A stretch of 64,000 nucleotides of DNA from the NCBI GenBank assembly GCA_946481095.1, contig CAMLML010000014.1, positions 4,198 to 68,197 on the forward strand. The letters run 5' to 3'. The position numbers and the translations under genes are program-made. Below, piece by piece: positions 11,371 through 20,010 of this stretch. Source of the stretch: an uncultured Cellvibrio sp. (GTDB lineage Bacteria; Pseudomonadota; Gammaproteobacteria; Pseudomonadales; Cellvibrionaceae). The number at the start of each line of letters is the position of its first letter. The stretch's first letter is position 1. Below the pieces are notes generated by a model. The model had not been told where the DNA came from. It ran no database searches and saw only the letters and a list, made by a program, of their open reading frames with translations.

Positions 11371-13011
11371 ATGCGTAGATGTTTTCTGGTTATTGGGTAT
11401 TTGATTTTTTTACAGTCAGAGCTGGTTAGCGCGAATAATTTGGCTCTTGATAAACCTGTAGAGCCGCAAATAAATTCGACACAAATCAGGTCTACCATGA
11501 AAACTGCCAGTCAGTTTATGTTGGATAAAGTCAGTTATCAGGGAGGTTTTGTCTGGTCGTATTTACCTGATTTATCGCGGCAATGGGGCGAGCTTGAAGC
11601 AAATCGAACCATGATCTGGATGCAACCTCCTGGTACGGCAAGTGTTGGTCATTTGTTACTTGATGCCTATCATGCGACTCAGGACGAATATTATTACAAG
11701 GCAGCAGAAAAAGTAGCAGCTGCGATCATTCATGCGCAAGATTCCAGCGGTGGCTGGAATTACGTTGCAGATTTTGCGGGTGAGAAATCCCTGAAAAAAT
11801 GGTACGCCACAATAGGAAAACAAGCTTGGCGTTTGGAGGAATTTCACCATTATTACGGCAATGCCACCTTCGATGATGGCGGGACTGCAGAAGCAGCAAA
11901 ATTTTTGTTGCGATTGTATTTGGAAAAATCTGATAAAAAATACCGGGCTGCTTTAAATCGGGCAATTGATTTTATACTTGTCAGTCAATATCCAATTGGT
12001 GGTTGGCCGCAACGATTTCCATTAATTCATCATCAAGAAAACAAACATTATTCTTCATTCATTACATTTAATGATGATGTTGCTGCTGAAAACATTGATT
12101 TTTTATTGATGTGTTATCAAACATTACATGAAGAAAGAGTGCGTGAACCTGTCATTCGCGCAATGAATAGTTTTTTAGTGACGCAACAGGGGCAGCCCCA
12201 ACCGGGGTGGGCTTTGCAATACACAATAGAATTAGAGCCTGCAGCTGCACGTTCTTACGAGCCTAAAAGCCTACACACACCCACAACTGCTGAAAATATT
12301 TTGCAACTAATCAAATTTTATCGTTTAACAGGCGATAGCAAATTTCTGGCAAGAATTCCCGAGGCACTGGATTGGCTGGATTCTCTTGAAATAAAAGACA
12401 AATCGCTAATTGAAGGTCGCAGTCATCCAGGTTTTGTTGAATTGAAAACCAATAAAGCTATTTATACTCACCGCCGCGGTGCAAATGTAGTGAATGGCGA
12501 ATATTATGCTGATTACATGCCGGGAAATATGTTGGCGCACTATAAATCCGCGACCAAAATTAATGTAGCTGCCTTGCGTCAAGCTTATCAAGTGGCTCTG
12601 GCGACACCACCTGAAGAGGCCAGTCGGCAATCACCACTGAATAAAGATTTAAAATTAACATTACCGAAATTTTTTACTATCGGTAAAGTCAGTTTTTCTG
12701 ATTTGAATTTTCGCGCCCAAATTAATAAAGAATCATCATCTTTAATGGAGGCAACAGCTCAATTAATCCACAGTTTAAATCAGCAAGGATATTGGCCAAC
12801 GCCCTTGTATTACACAACCAATCCCTACATTGGTGAGCCATCAAAAACCCTTGCTGATAATCAGTATGCCAATACTATGGTGGGTGATAAATGGGACACT
12901 TCGCCTTATCCAACCGAAAATCCTGTGATGGGAATCTCTACGGCAACCTATATTAAAAATATGGGCATTTTGATTGAGTATTTGCAAATATCAGAGTTGG
13001 AAAAAAATTAA
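11371..13011 (+). CDS. Secreted pectate lyase, polysaccharide lyase family 10-like
   Basis: This 546-residue protein has a signal peptide (hydrophobic residues 4-16, likely cleaved after LVSA). The body looks like the alpha/alpha-barrel of PL10 pectate lyases: GGWPQRFPL around residues 211-219, ITFNDD a little later, and a repeated pattern of FDDGGTAEAAKFLLRLY and TTAENILQLIKFY helices. Such enzymes cleave polygalacturonate by beta-elimination. It is longer than the isolated PL10 catalytic module, with an extra C-terminal part. I am fairly sure of the family, less so of activity, because I could not map each catalytic residue. Confidence 0.72.
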   Translation: MRRCFLVIGYLIFLQSELVSANNLALDKPVEPQINSTQIRSTMKTASQFMLDKVSYQGGFVWSYLPDLSRQWGELEANRTMIWMQPPGTASVGHLLLDAYHATQDEYYYKAAEKVAAAIIHAQDSSGGWNYVADFAGEKSLKKWYATIGKQAWRLEEFHHYYGNATFDDGGTAEAAKFLLRLYLEKSDKKYRAALNRAIDFILVSQYPIGGWPQRFPLIHHQENKHYSSFITFNDDVAAENIDFLLMCYQTLHEERVREPVIRAMNSFLVTQQGQPQPGWALQYTIELEPAAARSYEPKSLHTPTTAENILQLIKFYRLTGDSKFLARIPEALDWLDSLEIKDKSLIEGRSHPGFVELKTNKAIYTHRRGANVVNGEYYADYMPGNMLAHYKSATKINVAALRQAYQVALATPPEEASRQSPLNKDLKLTLPKFFTIGKVSFSDLNFRAQINKESSSLMEATAQLIHSLNQQGYWPTPLYYTTNPYIGEPSKTLADNQYANTMVGDKWDTSPYPTENPVMGISTATYIKNMGILIEYLQISELEKN

Positions 13012-13105
13012 GTATCATCTGTCAGGGTATAGCGATAAGCTTCAGCTCCTTGCGTAGCAAATAAAACTTTTTGTTGCCACGCCCAACCCGTGAAGGACTA
13101 GACAA

Positions 13106-13756
13106 ATGTCATCTTTACGTTTTCGTTATCAAACTATTGAGTTTGGAAGTATCGATATTCATTTGCGAAGCCTTCGCGATAATCAGGAGTTCTCGGATGA
13201 ATCAGGTGAAGCAGCTGATTTAGGTATTTCTTCTGCATCCTGGCCGCTCTTTGGCATTATTTGGGCGTCTGGTCAGGTCTTGGCGCATGAGATGGTTAAT
13301 TTTGAAATTGCGGGCAAACGCATTCTGGAAGTGGGTTGTGGAATTGCACTAGCCAGTCATTTGTTGAATAAACGCCATGCCAACATTACCGCTACGGATT
13401 ACCATCCGGAAGTTGAAAATTTTTTAATAGAAAATGTCAAACTCAATCAAGGTAATGTTATTCCATTTGTGCGAACAGGTTGGGCAGATGCCGAAACCAA
13501 CCTCGGGAAATTTGATGTCATTATTGGCAGTGATATTTTATATGAGGCAGAACATGTTGAATTGCTGGCAAATTTTTTAATGCAACATGCAGCACCTCAT
13601 TGTGAAATTGTTTTGGTTGATCAGGGACGTGGTAATCATGCGCGTTTCAGCAAAAAAATGGTGCAATTGGGGTTTGATCACAAGCAGAAAAAACCCGATA
13701 CACAAGCTTATCTTGATAAGCCTTTTGCTGGACAGGTTTTGTATTATTTGAGATAG
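13106..13756 (+). CDS. Class I SAM-dependent methyltransferase (METTL21/lysine-methyltransferase-like)
   Basis: This 216-residue protein has the SAM-binding motif I ILEVGCGIALASHLL (about residues 72-86), motif II ATDYHPE and the post-motif DVIIGSDILYE typical of the METTL21/EEF-KMT/NNMT-like methyltransferases that modify protein lysines or small amines. The substrate is unknown. It follows the pectate lyase by 94 bases on the same strand but has no obvious functional link with it. Confidence 0.75.
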   Translation: MSSLRFRYQTIEFGSIDIHLRSLRDNQEFSDESGEAADLGISSASWPLFGIIWASGQVLAHEMVNFEIAGKRILEVGCGIALASHLLNKRHANITATDYHPEVENFLIENVKLNQGNVIPFVRTGWADAETNLGKFDVIIGSDILYEAEHVELLANFLMQHAAPHCEIVLVDQGRGNHARFSKKMVQLGFDHKQKKPDTQAYLDKPFAGQVLYYLR

Positions 13757-13810
13757 ATATTTTAATTTGAATAAGAACACATGTGTGCTCTTATATTCAG
13801 GTAATTAAAT

Positions 13811-14164
13811 TTATTTACCCGCAAGTTTTTTCATTTTCAGTTTTTGTCCCACATTCACTATGGCGGCAATTGCGGGTTGTAATTCACGTCCTAATTCCGT
13901 CAGGGAATATTCTACTGTTGGCGGTGAAGTATCCATCACTTCGCGATGAATCACGCCAATTTCTTCCATTTCTTTCAATCGTGCAGACAGTACTTTTGCA
14001 GAGATACCTTTTATATCGGCTTTTAATTCGCTGAATCTTCGTGGATTGGCTTTGAGATACCAGATGATATGGGGAGTCCAGGTGCCACGAATAAATTTCA
14101 TGCAGCCAGACAGTGGGCACTCACCGGGCGGTGGTTCGACTTCACTTTTGCGCATTTTTACCAT
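13811..14164 (-). CDS. HxlR-family transcriptional regulator
   Basis: This 117-residue winged-helix protein matches the HxlR/YodB/QorR family: a Cys in the N-terminal part (ECPLSGCMKFI), the GTWTPHIIWYL helix, RFSELKADIKGISAKVLSARLKEME recognition region and a C-terminal YSLTELGREL wing. Family members often sense quinones or electrophiles through cysteine. It is transcribed away from a nitronate monooxygenase-flavodoxin-GST operon, and the shared intergenic region has GTTAC-type palindromes, so it probably controls that operon and itself. Confidence 0.9.
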   Translation of the reverse strand: MVKMRKSEVEPPPGECPLSGCMKFIRGTWTPHIIWYLKANPRRFSELKADIKGISAKVLSARLKEMEEIGVIHREVMDTSPPTVEYSLTELGRELQPAIAAIVNVGQKLKMKKLAGK

Positions 14165-14215
14165 GATAAATCTCTGCTGATGGTCTGCAATTCGATGGTT
14201 ACATTTTGGTTTTCA

Positions 14216-14233
14216 AGTTACCTGATGGTAACT
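14216..14233. promoter_or_regulatory. Probable HxlR operator A
   Basis: AGTTACCTGATGGTAACT is a perfect 7-4-7 inverted repeat in the divergent region, 52 bases before the HxlR gene start. GTTAC half-sites also occur alone at 14198 and 14245. Confidence 0.65.
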
Positions 14234-14262
14234 CAATTTTTTGGGTTACTGCTAGATATGTG

Positions 14263-14277
14263 GTTACAAAATGTAAC
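14263..14277. promoter_or_regulatory. Probable HxlR operator B
   Basis: GTTACAAAATGTAAC is a perfect inverted repeat with the same GTTAC/GTAAC half-sites as operator A but a centre one base shorter. It lies on the side of the nitronate monooxygenase gene. Confidence 0.65.
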
Positions 14278-14370
14278 TTAACTACTTATAGTAAGCGCCT
14301 TCATATTGATCCAAAGATTGATTGAATACCAGAGATTAATTAAGTGCCAGAGAATAAAAGGAATCAAAGT

Positions 14371-15471
14371 ATGTGGTCGCAAACCGCTGTTACCCGTCGT
14401 TTGGGAATTCAATATCCCATCATTCAAGGCCCTTTTGGTGGTGGCTTGTCATCTACACAATTAACTCTTGCTGTTTCAGAAGCGGGTGGATTGGGTTCTT
14501 ATGGTGTGCATCATTTAAGCCCTGCCGATATTCGCGATCTGGGTAAGACTTTACATCAACAAACTAAAAAGCCTTTTGCATTGAATTTATGGGTGTCCAA
14601 TCATGATCGGGATGCGGGTTCTTTTTCCGCTGAAAAATTTCAACAAGCATTAACAATATTTGAACCTTATTATCAAAAGCTTGGGCTTAAACCACCTGCG
14701 CAACCTGAGCGATTCGGTTACAACTTTGAAGATCAGATCGATGCTTTATTGGATGTGAAACCCGCGGTTTTTAGTTTTGTTTATGGCATTCCGTCGAGAG
14801 AAGTATTACAAGAATGCAAACGCAGAAATATTGTGACCGTAGGAACGATTACTACTATTGATGAAGCGTTGGTTATGGAAAGCGCGGGTGTGGATTTGCT
14901 GGTAGCAACAGGATTTGAAGCAGGCGGTCACAGAGTTTCTTTTTTGCGTTCGTCGGAAGACTCGCTTACAGGAACTTTTGCACTCATTCCAACAGTTACC
15001 GCGAAAGTTAAAATCCCTGTGATTGCTGCTGGTGGTATAGCCAATGCAAAAGGCATCGCAGCGGCAATGGTTTTGGGCGCGCAGGGGGTGCAAATTGGAA
15101 CTGCTTTTTTAGCTTGTGAAGAATCCAATGCAAGCAAAGTGCATAGAGCCAGACTTTTTAGTGAAGATGTAAAATACACCGCCTTAACCCGTGCATTCAG
15201 TGGTCGCCTTGCGCGAGGAATTCGCAATTATTTTGTTGATGAGTGGCAAACAAAAACTTCACAAATTTTACCTTATCCCATTCAAAGCTGGTTTACGAAT
15301 AGTTTCAAACAGGCTGCCATTGAGCAGAGCAGGGCGGATTTAATGTCTTTGTGGGCCAGTCAAGCTTCACCACTCTTGCAACATAAAAATGCCAGCAATT
15401 TGTTTTCTGAGCTGATCATGCAAACCGATGAAATATTTTCAAATAATTTTTTTAGTTCAACCAAAAAATGA
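14371..15471 (+). CDS. Nitronate monooxygenase (2-nitropropane dioxygenase-like flavoprotein)
   Basis: This 366-residue FMN enzyme has the TIM-barrel signature of class I nitronate monooxygenases: IQYPIIQGPFGGG near the N-terminus, GTITTIDEALVMESAGVD, GFEAGGHR with the catalytic His, and PVIAAGGIANAKGIAAA for FMN phosphate binding. It oxidises alkyl nitronates or a related electrophile. The frame is open to a GTG at 14344, but the ATG at 14371 has AAAGGA eight bases before it. It heads an operon with a flavodoxin-like reductase and a GST, across from HxlR. Confidence 0.88.
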   Translation: MWSQTAVTRRLGIQYPIIQGPFGGGLSSTQLTLAVSEAGGLGSYGVHHLSPADIRDLGKTLHQQTKKPFALNLWVSNHDRDAGSFSAEKFQQALTIFEPYYQKLGLKPPAQPERFGYNFEDQIDALLDVKPAVFSFVYGIPSREVLQECKRRNIVTVGTITTIDEALVMESAGVDLLVATGFEAGGHRVSFLRSSEDSLTGTFALIPTVTAKVKIPVIAAGGIANAKGIAAAMVLGAQGVQIGTAFLACEESNASKVHRARLFSEDVKYTALTRAFSGRLARGIRNYFVDEWQTKTSQILPYPIQSWFTNSFKQAAIEQSRADLMSLWASQASPLLQHKNASNLFSELIMQTDEIFSNNFFSSTKK

Positions 15472-15481
15472 GGTGATTTAA

Positions 15482-16036
15482 ATGGCAAATATAGTTGTGG
15501 TATATCATTCAGGTTACGGTCATACAAAGCGTATGGCAGAGTCTGTTGCAAATGGCGCAAAAGCAACATTAATTGCGATAGATGAAAATGGCAGTATCGC
15601 GGATGCGGATTGGGCATTACTGACGAATGCTGATGCTATTATCATGGGTTCGCCTACTTATATGGGCAGTGTGAGTTGGCAATTTAAAAAGTTTGCTGAT
15701 GCATCTTCCAAAATGTGGTTTACACAACAATGGAAAGATAAAATTTTTGCCGGATTTACCAATAGTGCAACCATGAATGGTGACAAACATTCAACATTGC
15801 ATTATTTGTTTACTCTCGCAATGCAACACGGAGGTATATGGGTTGGGGCGGGAATGATGCCAAGTAATGCCAAAGCATCAACACGTAATGATATTAATTA
15901 TGTAGGGTCTTTTGCGGGTGCCATGGCTACATCTCCATCTGATGCTGGAGTAGAGGAAATGTTGACTGGTGATTTGGAAACGGCGCGTCTTTTTGGTGTC
16001 AGAGTCAGTGCAGTAACAGAGAAGTATTTGCGATAA
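15482..16036 (+). CDS. Flavodoxin-fold NAD(P)H oxidoreductase (WrbA-like)
   Basis: This 184-residue protein has the flavodoxin FMN-phosphate loop YHSGYGHTKRMAESVANG (residues 8-25), then IIMGSPTYMGSVSWQFKKF for the isoalloxazine site, and NSATMNGDKHSTLHYL. It resembles WrbA and related quinone reductases but is slightly shorter. It sits 10 bases after the nitronate monooxygenase and 47 before the GST, consistent with a quinone or electrophile detoxification operon under HxlR control. Confidence 0.85.
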   Translation: MANIVVVYHSGYGHTKRMAESVANGAKATLIAIDENGSIADADWALLTNADAIIMGSPTYMGSVSWQFKKFADASSKMWFTQQWKDKIFAGFTNSATMNGDKHSTLHYLFTLAMQHGGIWVGAGMMPSNAKASTRNDINYVGSFAGAMATSPSDAGVEEMLTGDLETARLFGVRVSAVTEKYLR

Positions 16037-16083
16037 ATTTTATCAGTCACTTTATAACGATTTATGAATAACAGGAAAATTAT

Positions 16084-16689
16084 ATGAAATTATATTTTAG
16101 CCCCGGTGTTTGTTCACTGGCATCACACATCACTGCACGAGAATTAAACTTGCCAGTTGATTTGGTGAAGGTAGATTTGCGCACCAAACAAACCAGCCTT
16201 GGTGAAGATTTTTCAGCAATCAATAAAAAAGGTTATGTTCCGGCTTTGCAATTTAATGATGGATCATTGCTGACCGAAGGTGTTGCCATAATGCAATATC
16301 TGGCTGATCAAAAACCGGAAGCAGGTTTGGCTCCTGCTAATGGTACAAAGGAGCGTTATAAATTGCAGGAGTGGTTGACCTTTATTAATTCAGAAATTCA
16401 CAAAGCCTATTCGCCTTTATTTGACGCCACAACGCCGGAACAGACAAAAAAATCCTGTTTGGCAAAGTTGGATAAACGTTATGGTTTTGTGGCTGAACAA
16501 TTAGACAATCAAGAGTTTTTAATGGGTAAGCAGTTTACAGTTGCGGATGCTTACTTGTTCACAACAATGACCTGGGCAGGTTTTTTTAATCTGGATTTTG
16601 CCAAGTGGCCAGTGTTAAAAGATTATTTCACGCGTATTGCTGCTCGTGAATCAGTGCAAGCAGCACGGGCAGCTGAAAAAGCTGCTTAA
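16084..16689 (+). CDS. Glutathione S-transferase (GstA/beta class)
   Basis: This 201-residue protein has the N-terminal thioredoxin-like domain of beta-class GSTs with YFSPGVCSLASHITARE; the Cys at position 10 is the beta-class catalytic Cys. It also has NKKGYVPALQFNDG for the cis-Pro glutathione site and an all-helical C-terminal domain with FTVADAYLF. It conjugates glutathione to electrophiles in the cytosol. Last gene of the HxlR-linked operon; a terminator follows. Confidence 0.93.
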   Translation: MKLYFSPGVCSLASHITARELNLPVDLVKVDLRTKQTSLGEDFSAINKKGYVPALQFNDGSLLTEGVAIMQYLADQKPEAGLAPANGTKERYKLQEWLTFINSEIHKAYSPLFDATTPEQTKKSCLAKLDKRYGFVAEQLDNQEFLMGKQFTVADAYLFTTMTWAGFFNLDFAKWPVLKDYFTRIAARESVQAARAAEKAA

Positions 16690-16712
16690 GATATTTACAC
16701 TGTGTCTTGTAG

Positions 16713-16739
16713 GGGCAGCTCCTGAGGCTGCCCGCTTTT
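16713..16739 (+). terminator. Intrinsic terminator after the GST gene
   Basis: A 7-bp GC stem (GGGCAGC with GCTGCCC) with a TCCTGAG loop is followed by GCTTTTG. The T-tract is short, so termination may be partial. Confidence 0.6.
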
Positions 16740-16793
16740 GATTGTTTCGATGACGGGTACGAAAATAATTAAACGAATATTCAGACAATCATT

Positions 16794-17582
16794 TTAACGA
16801 AACGCAATCAATGCCGCTGTCACGGCAACATTTAATGATTCAACACCGTTGTTCATTGGAATGCAGATGGTGTGTGTGCAGAGATTCATAATTTCTTTGG
16901 AAACCCCTTCTGTTTCGTTGCCTAAAATATAAATGCAACTGCCATCGGGATTAAATTCTTTTAAGGGTGTTTTGGCGTGTGAAGAAAGTGCGCAAATGGC
17001 TGTGCCTGATTTTTTAAAATCATCCAATGCTTTTTTTAAATCCTGACAGCGTAATAATGGTGCTTTAAAAATAGTGCCTGCACTGGCCTTAATGACGAGA
17101 GGATCAATTTGAGCGCCGCCTTCACTGGGTAACAAAATGCCATCTATATTGCCCGCACAGGCAGAACGAATAATCATGCCCAAATTTTGAGGATTATGAA
17201 TTTTATCCAAAGCCAATAATACAAATGGTTTTTCCGCTGTTCGATTGCTGATGAAGTCTTCGTGTGTTTGATAGCCCGTTAATCGCAGATCGGCAGCGAC
17301 GCCTTGATCCTGACTGGCATTTTTGGAAATACGTGAAAGTGCCTGGCGTGAGTGATAAACAATTTCTGCTTTTTTTTCAGTTGCTAATTGAATAATGTCA
17401 TCAATAATGTCCGCTTTTTTATTGCTGTCTGCCAAATGTAGACGATAAATTTGTACATGCTTGTCTTGCAAGGCTTCAAGAACAGTTTTTCGGCCATAGA
17501 CAGTTAACAGAGAATTAAAAAATTGTTTTTTTTCGCGATATGCAGCTGAATCTTCGCGAGGATTATCCCGGGTGGTTTTCAT
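16794..17582 (-). CDS. SpoU/TrmH-family RNA 2'-O-methyltransferase
   Basis: This 262-residue protein has a short N-terminal substrate-binding domain (YGRKTVLEALQD) and the SPOUT trefoil-knot motifs: LDKIHNPQNLGMIIRSA (motif 1), YILGNETEGVSKEI (motif 2) and IPMNNGVESLNVAVTAALIAF (motif 3). It methylates a ribose in rRNA or tRNA and resembles RlmB, though the RNA target cannot be told from sequence. It lies three bases after pdxJ in the leftward run. Confidence 0.88.
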   Translation of the reverse strand: MKTTRDNPREDSAAYREKKQFFNSLLTVYGRKTVLEALQDKHVQIYRLHLADSNKKADIIDDIIQLATEKKAEIVYHSRQALSRISKNASQDQGVAADLRLTGYQTHEDFISNRTAEKPFVLLALDKIHNPQNLGMIIRSACAGNIDGILLPSEGGAQIDPLVIKASAGTIFKAPLLRCQDLKKALDDFKKSGTAICALSSHAKTPLKEFNPDGSCIYILGNETEGVSKEIMNLCTHTICIPMNNGVESLNVAVTAALIAFR

Positions 17583-17585
17583 GGA

Positions 17586-18356
17586 TTAAGCTCGACAAAG
17601 ATCAATATACTGCGCAATAGTTTTTTCCAGTCCCATGCTAATCGCCTCGACTGTTAATGCATGGCCAATAGACACTTCCAGTAAATCGGGAACACGACGG
17701 AAGTTGGCAAGGTTTTGCAAATTCAAATCATGTCCCGCATTCAATCCTATGCCAATAGTTTGTGCATGAATGGCTGCATCCAGATAATTCAAAAAAACAG
17801 ATTCACCCAAGTCAGCATTTTTATAGGCAGCCGCGTAAGGGCCGGTGTAAAGCTCAATTCGATCAGCGCCGATTTCTTGTGCCAAACTGATTTGATCTTT
17901 ATCCGGGTCCATAAATAAACTGACACGAATACCCAAGTCGTGTAATTCGTTGATAATGGGTTTCAACTTTTCGCCGGAAGAACGTAAATCAAAACCATGA
18001 TCAGATGTGAGTTGTTGGTTACTATCTGGAACCAATGTGCATTGGTCGGGCAAACTTGAACGCACCAGAGACAAAAATCCCGGAAAATGATTAATTGATT
18101 CTGCGAAAGGATTTCCCTCTATATTAAACTCCCTGTCGGGATAATCTTTTAATAATTCGGCAATTTCTATTACATCATGAGGACGGATGTGGCGTTGGTC
18201 TGGACGCGGATGAACAGTTAATCCATCCGCACCAAAATCCAGACACATTTTTCCGTGTTCAGTAACATCCGGAAAATTGCCTTCACGTGAATTGCGGATC
18301 AATGCAATTTTATTCAGATTTACGCTTAATGCTGTACTTTGTTTCATGCTAATCAT
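17586..18356 (-). CDS. pdxJ: Pyridoxine 5'-phosphate synthase
   Basis: This 256-residue TIM-barrel enzyme condenses 1-deoxy-xylulose 5-phosphate with 3-amino-2-oxopropyl phosphate in the last step of the DXP-dependent vitamin B6 route. Conserved blocks are LSVNLNKIALIRNSR, GADGLTVHPRPDQRHI, FNIEGNPF, LVPDS, DRIELYTGPYA and AGHDLNLQNL. The start at 18356 overlaps the upstream cyclophilin stop (ATGA); an ATG three codons later (18347) is an equal candidate. In many proteobacteria pdxJ follows recO; here it follows a cyclophilin. Confidence 0.95.
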   Translation of the reverse strand: MISMKQSTALSVNLNKIALIRNSREGNFPDVTEHGKMCLDFGADGLTVHPRPDQRHIRPHDVIEIAELLKDYPDREFNIEGNPFAESINHFPGFLSLVRSSLPDQCTLVPDSNQQLTSDHGFDLRSSGEKLKPIINELHDLGIRVSLFMDPDKDQISLAQEIGADRIELYTGPYAAAYKNADLGESVFLNYLDAAIHAQTIGIGLNAGHDLNLQNLANFRRVPDLLEVSIGHALTVEAISMGLEKTIAQYIDLCRA

Positions 18357-18994
18357 GGTTTGGAAATCAATGCATCTTTTATACGGGAATTTTCCAATCG
18401 GCTGGGTGTTGATGAGTTGCCGGTGATACTGCCAGCAGTAACGCGTTTTGCACTGAGTATTCTGACAGCATAGTTAGGTGCTTCAGGAAAACTTTTGTAC
18501 ATGCCCGTTGGTTCCTGTGCAATTTTTTCAACTACTTCCATGCCTTCAATAACCCGACCAAATACCGTGTAACCATTTGCACCAACTTTGGCATTAAGTG
18601 ATGGATTATCTTTCAGGTTGATATAAAACTGCGAAGACGCACTGTCCGGGTGAGGCATTCTTGCCATAGCAATAGTTTTATAATCATTTTTCAAACCATT
18701 GTCTGACTCATTTTTTATTTCAGGATTGGTTTTCTTTTCCGCGAAATCAAATGTATAACCACCACCTTGTGCGACAAACCCCGGAATTACTCTATGAAAA
18801 ATTGTGCCGTTATAAAAGCCGGAATCTACGTAATCCAGAAAGTTTTTAACAGTGACAGGTGCAAGCGAGTTGTAGAGTTCAATACGAACATTACCTAAAT
18901 CCGTTTGCAATAATACCTGGGTATTCTCAGCTTTGGCTGAAAAACAACAGAATGCCAATGTCAGTGTGAAAAAAAAGTCGGTTATTTTTCGCAT
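18353..18994 (-). CDS. Secreted peptidyl-prolyl cis-trans isomerase (cyclophilin type)
   Basis: This 213-residue protein has a cleavable signal peptide (MRKITDFFFTLTLAFCCFSAKA) followed by a bacterial cyclophilin domain with FHRVIPGFVAQGG, SASSQFYINLKDN and YTVFGRVIEGMEVVEKI. It should speed proline isomerisation in the periplasm, like PpiA. A C-terminal tail of about 35 residues follows the domain. ATGs at 18997 and 18994 are adjacent; AGGAG is seven bases from the second. Confidence 0.92.
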   Translation of the reverse strand: MRKITDFFFTLTLAFCCFSAKAENTQVLLQTDLGNVRIELYNSLAPVTVKNFLDYVDSGFYNGTIFHRVIPGFVAQGGGYTFDFAEKKTNPEIKNESDNGLKNDYKTIAMARMPHPDSASSQFYINLKDNPSLNAKVGANGYTVFGRVIEGMEVVEKIAQEPTGMYKSFPEAPNYAVRILSAKRVTAGSITGNSSTPSRLENSRIKDALISKP

Positions 18995-19004
18995 CATTTT
19001 TCTC

Positions 19005-19682
19005 CTAGCGCCATTCGGATTGACGTTTGCGACGCCCTATTGCCTGCAATATAAAAGACAACACAACCCCTGCCAGTAATAATCCACCACCGTACACCCA
19101 ATGATGGAAACGATCAGTGTCTTTCAGTCGTTCATTTTCTGCTTTGAGCATGTCCCGCTCAGTTTGAATCAGTTGAAATTCCGCATGTAATTTTTGATTA
19201 TCTTCTTCCAAATTTAACGAAGTGGTTGCGGCTTGTCGCATATCTTCAGTATCTGCCAGAAGTTGTTGGTGTTCTGTTTGCAATTTTTCCAGTTGTTGGG
19301 ACAGTAATTGTTTTTCTGCCAGAAGTTTTGCAGAGTCTTGTACTTCTTTTGGAAGTTTGGCTAATTTCATTGCTGCTGTTGGCTCGGAAGTTAAACTATA
19401 ACTTCGAACCCAGCCCTCTTTGCCTTCGGGGGAAATCACCAGACTCCAGTTATTATTATCTGTTCCGATTTCTTCGCGTATGAATGATAATTTGGTGCCA
19501 CTGACAATGCTGCGTTGAATCACTTCGGATTCCGGATTTTTATCACTGCGCAATGCTACATAAACAACATCATTAACATAACGATCAGCTGCAAATAATG
19601 GTTGTGACAAACAAGTCATTAATCCTGCACAAAAACAGAGTATTTTTTTCATGGTCAGTGCTTTCATGGTCAGTGTTTTCAT
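19005..19682 (-). CDS. SH3-domain membrane protein with coiled coil (TIGR04211-like)
   Basis: This 225-residue protein has a signal peptide (core MKKILCFCAGLMTCLSQPLFA), a bacterial SH3 domain (YVNDVVYVALRSDKNPES to EGWVRSYSLTSEP), a coiled coil of about 80 residues and one C-terminal transmembrane helix (WVYGGGLLLAGVVLSFILQA) with a basic end. This matches the periplasmic SH3-coiled-coil family of unknown role near the proteobacterial wall. Three in-frame ATGs, made by a 15-base tandem repeat, lie at 19682, 19667 and 19652; I chose the first because AAGG lies eight bases before it. A longer open frame would overlap the YciI gene and is rejected. Confidence 0.8.
   Translation of the reverse strand: MKTLTMKALTMKKILCFCAGLMTCLSQPLFAADRYVNDVVYVALRSDKNPESEVIQRSIVSGTKLSFIREEIGTDNNNWSLVISPEGKEGWVRSYSLTSEPTAAMKLAKLPKEVQDSAKLLAEKQLLSQQLEKLQTEHQQLLADTEDMRQAATTSLNLEEDNQKLHAEFQLIQTERDMLKAENERLKDTDRFHHWVYGGGLLLAGVVLSFILQAIGRRKRQSEWR
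19653..19682 (-). repeat. 15-bp tandem duplication at a translation start
   Basis: On the minus strand two 15-base units, ATGAAAACACTGACC and ATGAAAGCACTGACC, stand in tandem and are followed by a third ATGAAA. Each unit supplies an in-frame ATG for the SH3 protein, adding five residues per copy before the signal peptide. Confidence 0.85.
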
Positions 19683-19692
19683 GATGGTCGCC

Positions 19693-19995
19693 TTATTGTG
19701 GAAAAACTTTTTTAAAAGGTTTGACAGTAACTTTGGCGTATACACCAGCAGTGATGTAGGGATCTTCATCCGCCCATTGTTGCGCTTCTTGCAGTGAAGA
19801 AAATTCAGCAACAATAATGCTTCCTGTAAAACCAGCGGTACCAGGATCAACATTGTCAATGGCAGGATTCGGCCCCGCTAATATTAACCGCCCTGCATCT
19901 TGTAATGCCTGCAGCCTCGACAAATGTGCAGGGCGTGCAGTTAAACGCAATAATAAACTGTCGGGAACATCTTCGCCGATAATGGTGTAAAGCAT
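19693..19995 (-). CDS. YciI-family protein
   Basis: This 100-residue ferredoxin-like alpha/beta-barrel protein matches Yci[36 protein letters not shown] with the conserved His-Asp pair region, and [17 protein letters not shown]. YciI proteins are small dimers, some with dechlorinating or muconolactone-isomerase-like activity; the physiological reaction is unknown. It lies 15 bases after the membrane protein gene, as in many gammaproteobacteria where yciI follows yciB. Confidence 0.9.
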   Translation of the reverse strand: MLYTIIGEDVPDSLLLRLTARPAHLSRLQALQDAGRLILAGPNPAIDNVDPGTAGFTGSIIVAEFSSLQEAQQWADEDPYITAGVYAKVTVKPFKKVFPQ

Positions 19996-20010
19996 AGGAT
20001 TCCTTAATCG

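Noticed and set aside
19683..19859. A 59-codon extension of the SH3 protein
   Set aside because: It overlaps the YciI gene in another frame and puts the clear signal peptide in the middle of the protein.
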